DNA of 64,000 nt, from contig NZ_RBZV01000012.1 of NCBI RefSeq assembly GCF_003628145.1, forward strand, positions 90,803 through 154,802, in the 5' to 3' direction. Both the position numbers and the translations under genes were made by a program. The notes under the pieces are model-generated. The model searched no databases. It had not been told where the DNA came from and worked only from the letters and a program-made list of their open reading frames with translations. Positions 51,548 to 60,994 of this stretch are shown here, piece by piece. The stretch's first letter is position 1, and every line of letters begins with the position of its first letter. Source of the DNA: Trinickia fusca (lineage in GTDB: Bacteria > Pseudomonadota > Gammaproteobacteria > Burkholderiales > Burkholderiaceae).

Positions 51548-52933
51548 TCAGCGGCTCGCCACGCTCGTCGGCATTGCGTTGGCCGAACGGCGGCGCTTCA
51601 TTGCGTGACCGATCCACATCACGGCGAGCCACACCGGCACGAGCCAAACGGAAACGGACAGGCCCGGCGTCATCGCGAGAATGACGAGCACCATCGCCAT
51701 GAACGCGAGGCAGACCCAGTTGGCGAGCGGGAACGCGATCGACTTGAACACGAGCGTCTGCCCTGCCGCCACCATCGCCTTGCGCGCTTTGAGGTGCGTG
51801 AGGCTGATCAGTGCCCAGTTGATGACGAGCGCGGCGACGACGAGCGCCATCAGGATGTCGAGTGCCTGCGCCGGCATCACGTAATCGATGATCACGCATG
51901 CGAACGTCGCGACCGCGGACAGACCGATAGCCATATACGGCACGCCGCGCCGATCCACCTTCAGCAGCGCGCGCGGGGCATTGCCTTGCTCGGCCAGGCC
52001 GTACAGCATGCGGCTGTTCGCATAGACGGAGCTGTTGTAGACGGAAAGCGCCGCCGTCAGCACGACGACGTTGAGCACATTGGCCACCGTGCCCGCGCCG
52101 ATTTGCGAAAAGATCATCACGAACGGGCTGCCGCCTTGCGCGACTTCGTTCCACGGGTGCAGCGACAGCAGCACGACGAGCGAGCCGATGTAGAAAATCA
52201 GGATCCGGTAGATGACCTGATTCACGGCTTTCGGAATCGTGCGGGCCGGATTGTCGGCCTCCGCCGCCGTGATACCGATCAGCTCGAGACCACCGAACGA
52301 GAACATGATGACGGCCAGCGTCATGAACAGGCCATGGAAGCCATGCGGGAAGAAGCCGCCCTCGGCCCAAAGATTCGTGATCGAGGCCTGCGGACCGCCG
52401 TGGCCGCTTGCCAGCAGGTAGCCGCCGAACACGATCATGCCGATCACGGCCACGACCTTGATGATCGCAAACCAGAACTCGGTCTCGCCATACGCCTTGA
52501 CGTTCGCGAGGTTGATTGCATTGATCGCGACGAAGCACACGAGCGCCGACACCCAGGTCGGCACGGCCGGCCACCAGAAATGCACATACGTGCCGACCGC
52601 CGTCAGTTCGGCCATGCTCACGAGTACGTAGAGCACCCAGTAATTCCAGCCCGACAGGAAGCCCGCGAAGTCGCCCCAATACTTGAAGGCAAAGTGGCTG
52701 AACGAGCCCGCTACCGGTTCCTGAGCGACCATCTCGCCGAGCTGGCGCATGATCAGAAAGGCGATGACACCACCGATCGCATAACCGAGGATCATCGAAG
52801 GGCCGGCCGCCTTCAGCACGCCGGCCGAGCCTAGGAACAAACCGGTGCCGATTGCGCCACCCAGCGCAATCAATTGGATATGGCGATTTTTCAGCCCGCG
52901 CTTCAAGCCATCGTGCTCGATAGGACTCGTCAA
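51548..52933 (-). CDS. APC-family amino acid permease (AroP/PheP/GabP type)
   Basis: A 461-residue transporter with 12 membrane helices of the amino acid/H+ symporter subfamily. It begins LKRGLKNRHIQLIALGGAIG followed by GTGLFLGSAGVLKAAGPS, the classic AroP/PheP/ProY opening. FGGLELIGITAAEADNP and SVYNSSVYANSRMLYGLA are also conserved. It imports amino acids, perhaps aromatic or proline; specificity cannot be read. The start is TTG at 52933, because AGGAGG lies 6 nt upstream; the longer ATG-started frame adds 29 residues with no such site. Confidence 0.9.
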   Translation of the reverse strand: MTSPIEHDGLKRGLKNRHIQLIALGGAIGTGLFLGSAGVLKAAGPSMILGYAIGGVIAFLIMRQLGEMVAQEPVAGSFSHFAFKYWGDFAGFLSGWNYWVLYVLVSMAELTAVGTYVHFWWPAVPTWVSALVCFVAINAINLANVKAYGETEFWFAIIKVVAVIGMIVFGGYLLASGHGGPQASITNLWAEGGFFPHGFHGLFMTLAVIMFSFGGLELIGITAAEADNPARTIPKAVNQVIYRILIFYIGSLVVLLSLHPWNEVAQGGSPFVMIFSQIGAGTVANVLNVVVLTAALSVYNSSVYANSRMLYGLAEQGNAPRALLKVDRRGVPYMAIGLSAVATFACVIIDYVMPAQALDILMALVVAALVINWALISLTHLKARKAMVAAGQTLVFKSIAFPLANWVCLAFMAMVLVILAMTPGLSVSVWLVPVWLAVMWIGHAMKRRRSANAMPTSVASR

Positions 52934-53164
52934 AACAAACCTCCTGATGGGAATGCTTTTATGGCTATTCAGGGCCTGTTCACGCTGACAACAGACCCTC
53001 ACCCCGGCCAGCTTGCACACGACCGAGGCAAAGCCGAATATTGTACGTATCTCAAAACGCAGAAGACTACTGAGGCGAACCCGAAGTTCGCAACTGCCCC
53101 CGGGGGCATCGACGAGACGTCGATCCGAGCCCCCGCGCCGTCACAGCTGCCGTCGATCGCCTAT

Positions 53165-53617
53165 CTATTCCTCGCCGTTACGCAACAGCAGCAACGGTAC
53201 GGCGGTTTCACGCAACAGCGCCTCCACGACGCTGCCCGCGAACAGACGCCGCAAACCGCCCCGCTCGTCGGCGTGCATGACGACGACGTCCGCATCGAAT
53301 TCGTCGAGCGCGCGCAAGAGCACGGTCGCGACACTTTCGCCGTATGAATCGATCGCGCGCACGCTGCCCTGCACGCCGGTTGCCGTAAAGCGCGTGCGCG
53401 CCTCGTCGAGCGCGAGCGTGGCTGCTTCACTGGCGGGATCGTTTGGCCTTGCTTGCTCGGCAAATCCACCGCCGATGTCGACGAGTTGTGACCGATGCTC
53501 GACGACGAACACCGCCTGCACGTCAGCATGCGTGACCCGCGCGAGCTTGACTGCTTCTTCGAGCGCACGCCGTGCGCCCTCGCTACCATCGACGAGCACC
53601 ATGACTCGCTGATACAT
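53165..53617 (-). CDS. Universal stress protein (UspA family)
   Basis: A 150-residue Usp-fold protein starting MYQRVMVLVDGSEGARRALE. It has DADVVVMHADERGGLRRLFAGS, close to the ATP-binding G-x2-G-x9-G(S/T) motif, and ends VPLLLLRNGEE. It acts in the cytosol during stress; ATP binding is likely but the motif is slightly altered. ATG 53617 follows GGGAG; longer upstream frames lack a ribosome site. It is divergent from the PrpF-type gene. Confidence 0.9.
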   Translation of the reverse strand: MYQRVMVLVDGSEGARRALEEAVKLARVTHADVQAVFVVEHRSQLVDIGGGFAEQARPNDPASEAATLALDEARTRFTATGVQGSVRAIDSYGESVATVLLRALDEFDADVVVMHADERGGLRRLFAGSVVEALLRETAVPLLLLRNGEE

Positions 53618-53815
53618 GGCATTCTCCCTGGCTCTGCGCCGCATGTTGCCCACGCAACGTGGCGACGCGCTTTCCGAACGTCCGGCCTGATCCAGTATGG
53701 TTTCGATTGTGACGCCGTTCAACTGTCCGGATTAGGAGTCCCTGCATGCTATGTGGACGTTCATCGTCAGCACTGGCGCGCACTATTCAGGCCAGGTCAG
53801 CAAGGAGGTAAGTCA

Positions 53816-55039
53816 GTGCCCCAGTACAAGATTCCCGCCGTCTACATGCGAGGCGGCACGAGTAAGGGTGTGTTTTTCACGGCCGACAGCCTGCCGCTCG
53901 ACGCCGCGCTACGCGATCGCATCCTGCTGCGCATCGTCGGCAGCCCCGATCCTTACGAGAAGCACACCGACGGCATGGGCGGCGCCACCTCGAGCACGAG
54001 CAAGGTCGTACTCGTCGGTCCATCGTCGCGAGACGATTGCGACGTCGATTACCTGTTCGGCGCCGTTTCGATCGATCAGCCCGTGATCGACTGGTCGGGC
54101 AACTGCGGCAATCTCAGCGCGGCCGTCGGCCCGTTCGCGATCGCGCGCGGACTCGTGCCGGCACCGCGCGACGGCGTCGCCACCGTACGCATCTGGCAAG
54201 CGAACATCGGCGCAAAGATCGTCGCGCAGGTGCCGGTGAAAGACGGCGAAGTCGAAGAGGAAGGCGATTTCGAGCTCGATGGCGTGACGTTTCCAGCCGC
54301 GCCGATCCGCCTCGAGTTTCTCGACCCGGCAACCGGGGATGGCGACGGCGAAGCTGGCAGCCTATTCCCGACCGGTAACGTCGTCGATGTGCTCGACGTA
54401 CCCGGCCATGGCCACTATCGCGCAACGTTGATCAATGCGGGCAACCCGACGATCTTCATCGATGCCGATGCGCTCGGCCTGCACGGCAACGAGATGCAAC
54501 CCGACATCAACGACGATGCCGCGCTGCTTGCCAAATGCGAAGCGATCCGCGCGCATGCGGCCGTGCGGATGGGCCTCGCGTCCAGCGCACACGAAGCCAC
54601 GACCCTGCGCCCCGCTACGCCGAAGCTCGCCTTCGTCGCGCGACCGCGCGCCTATACCGCCTCGAGCGGCAAGCACGTCGACTCATCGATGATCGACCTC
54701 AACGCGCGCATCTTGTCGATGGGTAAGCTCCATCACGCGATGACGGGCACCGGTGCGATCGCGATCGCCGTCACGGCGGCCATACGCGGCACGGTCGTCG
54801 GTGCATTGCTCCGCGAGCGCGAACGGGCACAGGCTGCCGAAGCAAGCACAGTGCGCTTCGGTCATCCATCAGGCGTGATGTCGGTCGGAGCACAGGTCAA
54901 CGAGCACGACGGCGCATGGGTGGTGACGAAAGCCGTCATGTACCGCAGCGCACGCCGGCTCATGGACGGTCACGTGTTCGTGCCGTCGTCGGTCGCCGGA
55001 ACGGAGCCCAGGATGCGCTCGGACAACTTGGTGTCGTAG
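53816..55039 (+). CDS. PrpF-family isomerase (2-methylaconitate isomerase-like)
   Basis: A 407-residue protein of the PrpF/DapF-like fold. It has the characteristic IPAVYMRGGTSKGVFF start, GGATSSTSKVVLVGPSS, DWSGNCGNLSAAVGPFA (catalytic-type Cys) and MGKLHHAMTGTGAIAIAVTA. PrpF isomerises 2-methylaconitate in the AcnD-type methylcitrate cycle; relatives act on oxalomesaconate. No prpB, prpC or acnD is nearby, so the substrate is open. The start is GTG with AAGGAGG 8 nt upstream. Its last 70 nt overlap, antisense, the 3' end of the reductase gene. Confidence 0.88.
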   Translation: MPQYKIPAVYMRGGTSKGVFFTADSLPLDAALRDRILLRIVGSPDPYEKHTDGMGGATSSTSKVVLVGPSSRDDCDVDYLFGAVSIDQPVIDWSGNCGNLSAAVGPFAIARGLVPAPRDGVATVRIWQANIGAKIVAQVPVKDGEVEEEGDFELDGVTFPAAPIRLEFLDPATGDGDGEAGSLFPTGNVVDVLDVPGHGHYRATLINAGNPTIFIDADALGLHGNEMQPDINDDAALLAKCEAIRAHAAVRMGLASSAHEATTLRPATPKLAFVARPRAYTASSGKHVDSSMIDLNARILSMGKLHHAMTGTGAIAIAVTAAIRGTVVGALLRERERAQAAEASTVRFGHPSGVMSVGAQVNEHDGAWVVTKAVMYRSARRLMDGHVFVPSSVAGTEPRMRSDNLVS

Positions 55040-56052
55040 CTCGAGTGCACATGCATGCGCTTCTTGTCGGGATAGGCATAGGTGTAGGCCTTGCGTAGCG
55101 CGAGCGAGGCCTCGTGAAAACCCGACAGAATGAGCTTTTGCTTATTCGGATAGAGCGCGATGTCGCCGACCGCAAAGATGCCGGGGCGCGAGGATTCGTA
55201 GTTTGAGGTGTCGACGGTGACGCGGCCCGCGCGGATGTCGAGCCCCCAGTCGGCGATCGGTCCGAGATCGGCCACGAGTCCATATAGCGCGACGACGTGA
55301 TCGGCGTCGATCGCCGTTGCCCCGCCGATCTGCTTGATCTCGACGGACTGCAATGTCCCGCCCGGCGCGTTGAGTGACGCAATCGTACCGATCACGATGT
55401 CGAGCTCGCCTGCTTGCGCAGCGCGCTTGAGCTCGCCGACCGACGCTTCGGCCGCGCGAAAGGTCTCGCGCCGATGAACGACCGTGACGCGCTTGGCCAC
55501 GTCGCGCAGGGCCAGCGCCCAATCGACCGCCGAGTCACCGCCGCCCGCCACCACCACGCGCTGCCCTTCGAACATGGCGCGCTTGCGCACGGCGTAGTGC
55601 ACGTGCCGCCCTTCGAGTGCGGGCGCCTCATCGAGCACGAGACGCTGCGGCACGAATGCGCCATTGCCGGCCGACAGCAGCACGGCAGCGGCTTCGAACA
55701 CGAGCCCCTGCTCGGTGGTGACGACCCATCGCTTGTCTTCGTCACGTTGCTCGACGCGCATCACGCGCTGCCCCAGATGAATCGGCGGCTCGAATGGCTG
55801 GCACTGCTTCATCAAGCGCTCGACGAGCTCGCGCGCGGTGCAGACAGGGAGAGCGGGAATGTCGAAGATCGGCTTTTCCGGATAGAGCTCGATGCACTGG
55901 CCGCCGATTTCGTCGAGCGCATCGACGATATGGCAAGACAGGCCGATCACACCGGCCTCGAATGCGGCGAAAAGGCCGACTGGTCCCGCGCCGATGACCA
56001 GCACGTCGGTACGCAGTGGGCCATTGCCAATGGTCGATACAGCCTCGTCCAC
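54970..56052 (-). CDS. Ferredoxin-NADP reductase, TrxR-like type
   Basis: A 360-residue flavoprotein of the thioredoxin-reductase-like FNR (FNR2) class. It has the FAD motif TDVLVIGAGPVGLFAAFEAG, the NADP motif VVVAGGGDSAVDWALAL and RPGIFAVGDIALYP near the end. The CxxC of true thioredoxin reductases is absent, as expected for FNR2. It passes electrons between NADPH and ferredoxin or flavodoxin. GTG 56052 is the start, with GAGGAG 6 nt upstream. It converges and overlaps with the PrpF-type gene. Confidence 0.9.
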   Translation of the reverse strand: MDEAVSTIGNGPLRTDVLVIGAGPVGLFAAFEAGVIGLSCHIVDALDEIGGQCIELYPEKPIFDIPALPVCTARELVERLMKQCQPFEPPIHLGQRVMRVEQRDEDKRWVVTTEQGLVFEAAAVLLSAGNGAFVPQRLVLDEAPALEGRHVHYAVRKRAMFEGQRVVVAGGGDSAVDWALALRDVAKRVTVVHRRETFRAAEASVGELKRAAQAGELDIVIGTIASLNAPGGTLQSVEIKQIGGATAIDADHVVALYGLVADLGPIADWGLDIRAGRVTVDTSNYESSRPGIFAVGDIALYPNKQKLILSGFHEASLALRKAYTYAYPDKKRMHVHSSYDTKLSERILGSVPATDDGTNT

Positions 56053-56241
56053 AATCGCTCCTCGATGACGAAAAACGCACGTGAAAAACGTCAGGCATGC
56101 GAACCGAATCGGCGAAACCCGATCGATCGGCACGGTTTCGATAAGACGAAACCAGTATACGGTTTGCTACAAATGCGCGCGCAGTGGCCTGGGAGGCAGT
56201 AGGGGCAACTGAAACGTCGTGAGCGGCTTGGAGCGCGCGCA

Positions 56242-56272
56242 ATAAAAAAGGCGCCGCTTGCGCGGCGCCTTT
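56242..56272 (-). terminator. Rho-independent terminator of the porin gene
   Basis: AAGGCGCCGC (56249-56258) pairs with GCGGCGCCTT (56263-56272). On the minus strand the stem is followed by TTTTTTATT, so it ends transcription of the porin. Confidence 0.9.
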
Positions 56273-56298
56273 CAGGCAATCAAACCAGCGTGATCGCT

Positions 56299-57420
56299 TT
56301 AGAAGCGGTGACGCAGGCCAACCGTTACCGAGGTTTGGCTTTGACCGCTAGCTGCGCCGTTGCCCAGGTCGCCGCTGTAGATCTGAGCGTTTGCGTTGGA
56401 CGAAGCACGTTGGTACACAGCTTGCGTGTACACGTCGGTGCGCTTCGACAGCGCGTAGTCAGCTTGTGCGCCAACTTGGTTGAAGTGCGCCTTGGCGTCG
56501 CCCTGCACCGTGCTATGCAGCGACGTGTAGGTGTACGCCACGCCCAGGCCCAGTGCCGGCGTCAGGTTGTACTTGGCGTTGACTTCGTAGTTGCTCGAGG
56601 TCAGACCACCCGACACGCCTTGGATGTTGTCAGCACGGGCTTGCGTCCATGCCAGGCCAACTTGAGCCGGGCCGAATGCGTAGCTTGCGCCCACGCCGTA
56701 CTCACGAGCACGACCGCCCACTGCCTCGATGCCGGCCGGCACGTCCGTCGCGCCATTCTTCGTCATGCCAGGGTTGTTTTGCTGCGCGTAAGCTGCGCCA
56801 ACACGCAGACCCTGGAATTGGTACGCTGCGCCGATGCTGTATTCACGGTTGTTCGCGAATTGGCCAGCCGTGTTCGAGAAGCCGTACGTAGCGCCAGCCG
56901 TGAAGCCAGCGTAGTTAGCGCTCGTGAACTTGATCGAGTTGTTGACAGCTGCGCCGCCGTTCGTGTTCAAGTTGTCGAAGTTGCCGAAGTGCGCGAACTG
57001 CGTGCCACCCCAGCTGCCCGTTGCGGTCAGCGGTGCGAGGTAGTCTTGCGCTGCGTCGAACTGACGGCCCAGCGTGACCGTGCCGTAGTTGCTCGACAGG
57101 CCGACGAATGCTTGACGGTTGAACTGGCCGCCGTTGTTGGCCAGCTTGCCGTTGTTCAGGTCAAAGCCGCTTTCCAATTGGAAGACTGCCTTCAGGCCGT
57201 TGCCCAGGTCTTCCGAGCCCTTCAGGCCCCAGCGGCTTTGGTCGATGCCGCCGCTGTTTTGTTGCCATGCAGCCTTGCCGCCGTTGCCGTTGGCCGTAGC
57301 GATGTTGCTCGTGTACGTGAGGCCCGCGTCGATCACGCCGTACAGGGTGACGCTGCTTTGTGCGTGAGCGGCGACTGCGAACGATGCGGAAACTGCCGCG
57401 ACGATCAGGGTTTTTTTCAT
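56299..57420 (-). CDS. Gram-negative general porin (Burkholderia OpcP/OmpC type)
   Basis: A 373-residue outer-membrane trimeric beta-barrel porin with signal peptide KKTLIVAAVSASFAVAAHA. The mature N-terminus is QSSVTLYGVIDAGLTYTSN, then SRWGLKGSEDLGNGLKAVFQ, and it ends in TVGLRHRF with a terminal Phe, all hallmarks of the betaproteobacterial porin family. Codon use is strongly optimised (many GGC, AAC, GCT), as expected for a very abundant protein. An AAGGGA-like site precedes ATG 57420, and a strong terminator follows. Confidence 0.95.
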   Translation of the reverse strand: MKKTLIVAAVSASFAVAAHAQSSVTLYGVIDAGLTYTSNIATANGNGGKAAWQQNSGGIDQSRWGLKGSEDLGNGLKAVFQLESGFDLNNGKLANNGGQFNRQAFVGLSSNYGTVTLGRQFDAAQDYLAPLTATGSWGGTQFAHFGNFDNLNTNGGAAVNNSIKFTSANYAGFTAGATYGFSNTAGQFANNREYSIGAAYQFQGLRVGAAYAQQNNPGMTKNGATDVPAGIEAVGGRAREYGVGASYAFGPAQVGLAWTQARADNIQGVSGGLTSSNYEVNAKYNLTPALGLGVAYTYTSLHSTVQGDAKAHFNQVGAQADYALSKRTDVYTQAVYQRASSNANAQIYSGDLGNGAASGQSQTSVTVGLRHRF

Positions 57421-57962
57421 TAGAGAAGATCCCTTGTAAAACTGGCCATGCGACCAGGCTTAAAACAAGACGGCCGCATCACGACGCTGTTCTCACAGCG
57501 GCTAGTTTTAGCAAGGTGCTTAACCGTCCAACGAGCGCCGAGTCTACGTGTTGACCCTACGTAGGGTATACGCGGGATCTGCAACACCCTTTTGCGAATA
57601 TTGCAACAATCCCGCGCCACACTCCGCCATCCCGTTGTTTTTATTGCTTTTTTTAGACGAACAGACTGCATCGTCGGTCTATCCAAAGAGCATGACGAAA
57701 GATGACAACCACAACAAAAGTTGCAAATCAACAACGTTTCTTTAATTAGGCCGTCATGAACCCGTGCGGCGGCGCCGACGTTGCCGCGCGCCGACCTCTG
57801 CGGTGGCGGATCGTGCCGATAGTCTCGCGTTGACCGCATCCTTACTCGGCCTATGCTCACCACACAGATAGAGATATAAGCGCGAACGCGACGCGCGGCC
57901 GTGTGCCAACGGCACCGACTGTGCAGCGAAGCCAATCCCTAGAACGCGGAAGTCGAGGAGCA
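57421..57962. promoter_or_regulatory. AT-rich porin upstream region
   Basis: A 540-bp region with unusually long T and A runs for this genome (57635-57655 and 57700-57745). It probably carries the porin promoter and regulatory sites. No specific operator was identified, and the short frames inside it look non-coding. Confidence 0.45.
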
Positions 57963-58469
57963 ATGAACGCCCAAGCGATAGCGGGCATCGCCCTGATGTG
58001 TTTCGCCGCGACCGTTTCGGCACAACGGCCGCTGACCTATCCCTTGCGCGGCCAAAGCCCGGGTGCGCAAGGCGTCGACGAAGCCTATTGCTACGGGCAA
58101 GCGAACACGAAAACCGGCGTCGACATGGCGCGCCAGCCGCAACGGCCGACGCGCCGCGAACCGATCGTGTTCGCCGCCGATGCCGGCCGTGGTGCGTCGG
58201 AGCCTCCGCTACCGACGCCACCGGAACGTAAGAGCGCCACGCCCTCCGCCCCCCATGCGCCTACGGCAGCAGCGTCCGCCTCGGCCGCTGCCATCGGCGC
58301 CTCGCCCGCTCCATCGGCGGGTTCGGGAGCGACGATGCCGCCCATCACGAACGATACGCGCGCGAGCGAGACCAAACTCCCCCCAGTACCGCCCCCTGAG
58401 CCGCCAATGACTACTTACTGGCGCGCGTATGGCGATTGCATGCAAGGCCGCGGCTATGGCGTGCGGTGA
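57963..58469 (+). CDS. Secreted Pro/Ala-rich protein, unknown function
   Basis: A 168-residue protein with a Sec signal peptide (NAQAIAGIALMCFAATVSAQ). A short conserved-looking segment (YPLRGQSPGAQGVDEAYCYG) is followed by a disordered Ala/Pro/Ser stretch (about 75-140) and a short C-terminus (TYWRAYGDCMQGRGYGVR) with one Cys. The pairing of YCYG and GDCMQGRGY resembles small Cys-containing envelope proteins, but I recognise no family. A GAGGAG site precedes ATG 57963. Confidence 0.6.
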   Translation: MNAQAIAGIALMCFAATVSAQRPLTYPLRGQSPGAQGVDEAYCYGQANTKTGVDMARQPQRPTRREPIVFAADAGRGASEPPLPTPPERKSATPSAPHAPTAAASASAAAIGASPAPSAGSGATMPPITNDTRASETKLPPVPPPEPPMTTYWRAYGDCMQGRGYGVR

Positions 58470-58514
58470 CGATCCGCGGCCCGTGCTAGAGCGTGCGAAA
58501 GGAAAGCGTGTTTT

Positions 58515-58904
58515 TCAGCGAGCAAGCAGATAAGGCTGCGTCATGATCTCGAGCACGTGGCCATCGGGATCGTCGAAATAGACGCCACGCCCGCCGTTTT
58601 GGGTATAGATTTCGCCCGCGCGGTGCCTGCCCGGATCGGCCCAGTACGGCAAGCCTTTCTCGCGAATGCGCGCGAACATGCGATCGAACTGGTCTTCGCT
58701 CGTGAGAAACGCGTAGTGCTGCGAAGCGACCGACCCATGACTTCCGCGTTCGCAGAAGTCGAGCGAAACGCCATTGCCAAGCTCGACGACGAGCATCGGC
58801 CCGAACTCAATGGGGTCGGGCAACCCGAGAATGTCGACGAGAAACCGTGACGACACCTGCTTGTCTCGGCACCAAACGATCGTGTGGTTCAGTTCGACGG
58901 TCAT
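58515..58904 (-). CDS. VOC-family (glyoxalase/bleomycin-resistance fold) protein
   Basis: A 129-residue VOC protein with two beta-alpha-beta modules. Likely metal ligands are His7 (ELNHTIVW), a mid-protein His (ASQHYAFL) and Glu near the end (GHVLEIMTQP). GGRGVYFDDPDGHVLE is the typical closing motif. The substrate is unknown. ATG 58904 is used because GGAGG lies upstream; the longer frame starts before this site. Confidence 0.85.
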   Translation of the reverse strand: MTVELNHTIVWCRDKQVSSRFLVDILGLPDPIEFGPMLVVELGNGVSLDFCERGSHGSVASQHYAFLTSEDQFDRMFARIREKGLPYWADPGRHRAGEIYTQNGGRGVYFDDPDGHVLEIMTQPYLLAR

Positions 58905-58955
58905 GTCGCGCCTCCATGGGGGAATGTCGGGTGTGTCCCTCTTGGCCCCCACCAC

Positions 58956-59315
58956 CGAACATCGAAAGTCGAGCGTCGAGAAAGACCGACAACGTCATAA
59001 GGATACGGCGGAACTCGCGCGAACATTTGTCAGATCGTTACACGCACCAAGGCAATTTCTCAGGACTCCTATTTTCATATCTTCATCAAGACCTCCGAAG
59101 CGTATAAGCCAAGCGGCCTCAGTCCGACTAGCACTCGATCGCGTGGATCGTTCGTTTGGGGCCGCAGCAAAAGAAGTGGCGTCGGCCAGCAAACTTACCT
59201 AAATTGAAAGAGCTGTCTGCCCACGATCCACACGATGGATAGTCAGGTAGGCAGCGGGAAGGGACGATCGAGCAGCCCACACACGCCAAAGAAGGCTTAT
59301 CTGGAGCAACTTTCG
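58956..59315. other. Intergenic stretch without recognised gene
   Basis: This 360-bp stretch between the VOC gene and the next small gene has no convincing reading frame, terminator or repeat. An open frame at 58774-59202 runs through part of it but is antisense to the VOC gene and compositionally unlike a protein. Confidence 0.5.
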
Positions 59316-59675
59316 ATGAGGCTTACGATTCTGATTAACGGTTCCGATCCCACCGTCAACCACGACTATGCCGTCCTGTGGCTCGACACAGACGAGCGTG
59401 TGTGGTCCAGAGAATCGCACGACGGGATCGATCTTCCGCCCTGGGGCGAAGTGCACGACGAGAACGGCGAAACGCAGCTCTGTGCACCGAGCGCCGATAC
59501 CCCACTATGCACGCTGAGCGGCCTTCACATCGACGGCGACCAGCACATCGCGGCAGCGCAAGGCGCCGCCGAATGGTCCGGCTCCCTCAAGTGCGCATTA
59601 ATGGACGGTTTCTGGCGCCTTCAGGCCGTCGAACGAAAATCGGTCCTGCCGGAAAACAGCGTTTTCCGGCGCTGA
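59316..59675 (+). CDS. Small protein of unknown function
   Basis: A 119-residue soluble, acidic, Trp-containing protein (MRLTILINGSDPTVNHDYAV start). It is probably all-beta in its first part, with two Cys (LCAPSADTPLCTL) in the middle. No signal peptide. A GGAG lies about 10 nt before ATG 59316; an upstream in-frame ATG (59235) would add a Ser/Gly/Lys-rich 27-residue lead without a good site. Family not recognised. Confidence 0.5.
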   Translation: MRLTILINGSDPTVNHDYAVLWLDTDERVWSRESHDGIDLPPWGEVHDENGETQLCAPSADTPLCTLSGLHIDGDQHIAAAQGAAEWSGSLKCALMDGFWRLQAVERKSVLPENSVFRR

Positions 59676-59787
59676 TGGGGCCCGCCCCCCATCCTTGGCA
59701 ACGAGTAATTTTTGCCGCGAGCACGACGGGCGACAGGGAAATGTTTTACGCTTCATTACGAAACGCCCTTTGAGACACGTCCGTTGG

Positions 59788-59862
59788 TATAGTCCGCCTT
59801 GGCTATCTCGAGGCCAACCCTCCTAGGCCCGCTCGGCGTCATGCCGGCGGGCCGCTTTTTTT
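59788..59862 (+). ncRNA. Candidate small RNA or leader with terminator upstream of rubredoxin
   Basis: A -10-like TATAGT (59788-59793) is followed by a roughly 60-nt GC-rich segment ending in the hairpin GGCCCGC (59826-59832)/GCGGGCC (59847-59853) and a run of seven T (59856-59862). No reading frame fits in it. It could be a small RNA or an attenuated leader for the rubredoxin gene 134 bp downstream. No matching -35 or known family was recognised. Confidence 0.45.
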
Positions 59863-59995
59863 GCCCTTCCCCATCACACCCGCACGGCCCTCCTGCCAAA
59901 ACTGGGCGGTTCCGATCTTGCGTCGTTTGTGGCAAAACTCTTAGTTGTCATTTAAATCGCATCGACATCGCGAACCACTTCCAGGAGTCACGTCA

Positions 59996-60181
59996 ATGAG
60001 TACGCCAGCAGTCGGGTTGCGCACATGGATGTGCATCATTTGCGGTTGGATCTATTCGGAGGAAGATGGACTGCCGCGGGACGGCATCGCTCCCGGCACA
60101 CGCTGGGAAGATATTCCGGGCAACTGGAACTGCCCGGAATGTGGCGTCGGGAAAGAAGAGTTCGAGATGGTGCAGATCTGA
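59996..60181 (+). CDS. Rubredoxin
   Basis: A 61-residue electron carrier. Two CxxC-type motifs, CIICGWIY and CPECGVGK, supply the four Cys ligands of a single Fe atom, with the usual spacing and EEDGLPRDGIAPGTRWEDIP between. AGGAG precedes ATG 59996. It acts in the cytosol as an electron donor; the partner is not apparent here. Confidence 0.95.
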   Translation: MSTPAVGLRTWMCIICGWIYSEEDGLPRDGIAPGTRWEDIPGNWNCPECGVGKEEFEMVQI

Positions 60182-60385
60182 GCTGAGCGTAAGCCTGGCG
60201 CGGTCCAGCGCGGCCCCCCTAGCTGACGAAATGCTTTCGAAATTTCTCGATTGGTCGGTAGCGTCGATTGGTGGGCAGCGGAAAGTTTCTGCGCATAAAG
60301 TTTTTATTATTCAAACGATTGTTTGAATATCTGTTTAGGCGAGAAAATCCCTCCTTGGGTCGGCAACGCACGACAGACGGCGGCG

Positions 60386-60994
60386 TTACCTCGGCGTCAC
60401 GAATCTGAACGTCAGATTGATTCGCTCACCGACCAGCCCGACAGCTTTGGGCACACGATGCCGCCATAACGCTTGGGTGCGCCCGCGCATCACGAGCAAG
60501 CTACCGCTGGTCAACTCGAACCGGCGCATGACCCCACTCTCGTTGTGGCGCAAGTCAAATCGGCGCGTAGCACCGAGACTCACCGACGCAATAATGGGCT
60601 CGGGGCCGAGTTCACGCTCTCGATCGGCATGCCACCCCATACTGTCGTCCCCGCTGCGATACCGATTCAGCAGCACACTGTTGAACCGTGCGCCTGTCGT
60701 AGCTTCGACTGCCGTTTTCAATTCGAGCACCGTGGGTGTCCACTCTGACGGAACATTGAGGATTCCTGAGTAAACGTAAATGGCGCCCGCATCGCCTTGC
60801 CAAGCCGTCAGCCGCGGCAACGGCTTGGGACCGCCCGGCGTGCCGATCGTATCCTGCTTCCAACCAACTTCGTCGATCAAGCGTGCGAGCGACGTTGCCG
60901 CTGCTGCCGACTCGAGCCAGTGCGGATACCAGTCCACCTCGGGCTGCACGACATCGGCCGAGGCCCATAAATCAAGCTGATTTGCGTCGCTCAT
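60386..60994 (-). CDS. AlkB-like 2-oxoglutarate/Fe(II) dioxygenase
   Basis: A 202-residue protein of the AlkB family that repairs alkylated DNA or RNA bases. It has the Fe ligands His-x-Asp (GWHADRE) and a distal His (LWRHRVPKA). ERINLTFR carries the 2-oxoglutarate-binding Arg. FNSVLLNRYRSGDDSMGWH is the family's hallmark region. The length is close to the usual AlkB/ALKBH2-like size. Confidence 0.92.
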   Translation of the reverse strand: MSDANQLDLWASADVVQPEVDWYPHWLESAAAATSLARLIDEVGWKQDTIGTPGGPKPLPRLTAWQGDAGAIYVYSGILNVPSEWTPTVLELKTAVEATTGARFNSVLLNRYRSGDDSMGWHADRERELGPEPIIASVSLGATRRFDLRHNESGVMRRFELTSGSLLVMRGRTQALWRHRVPKAVGLVGERINLTFRFVTPR

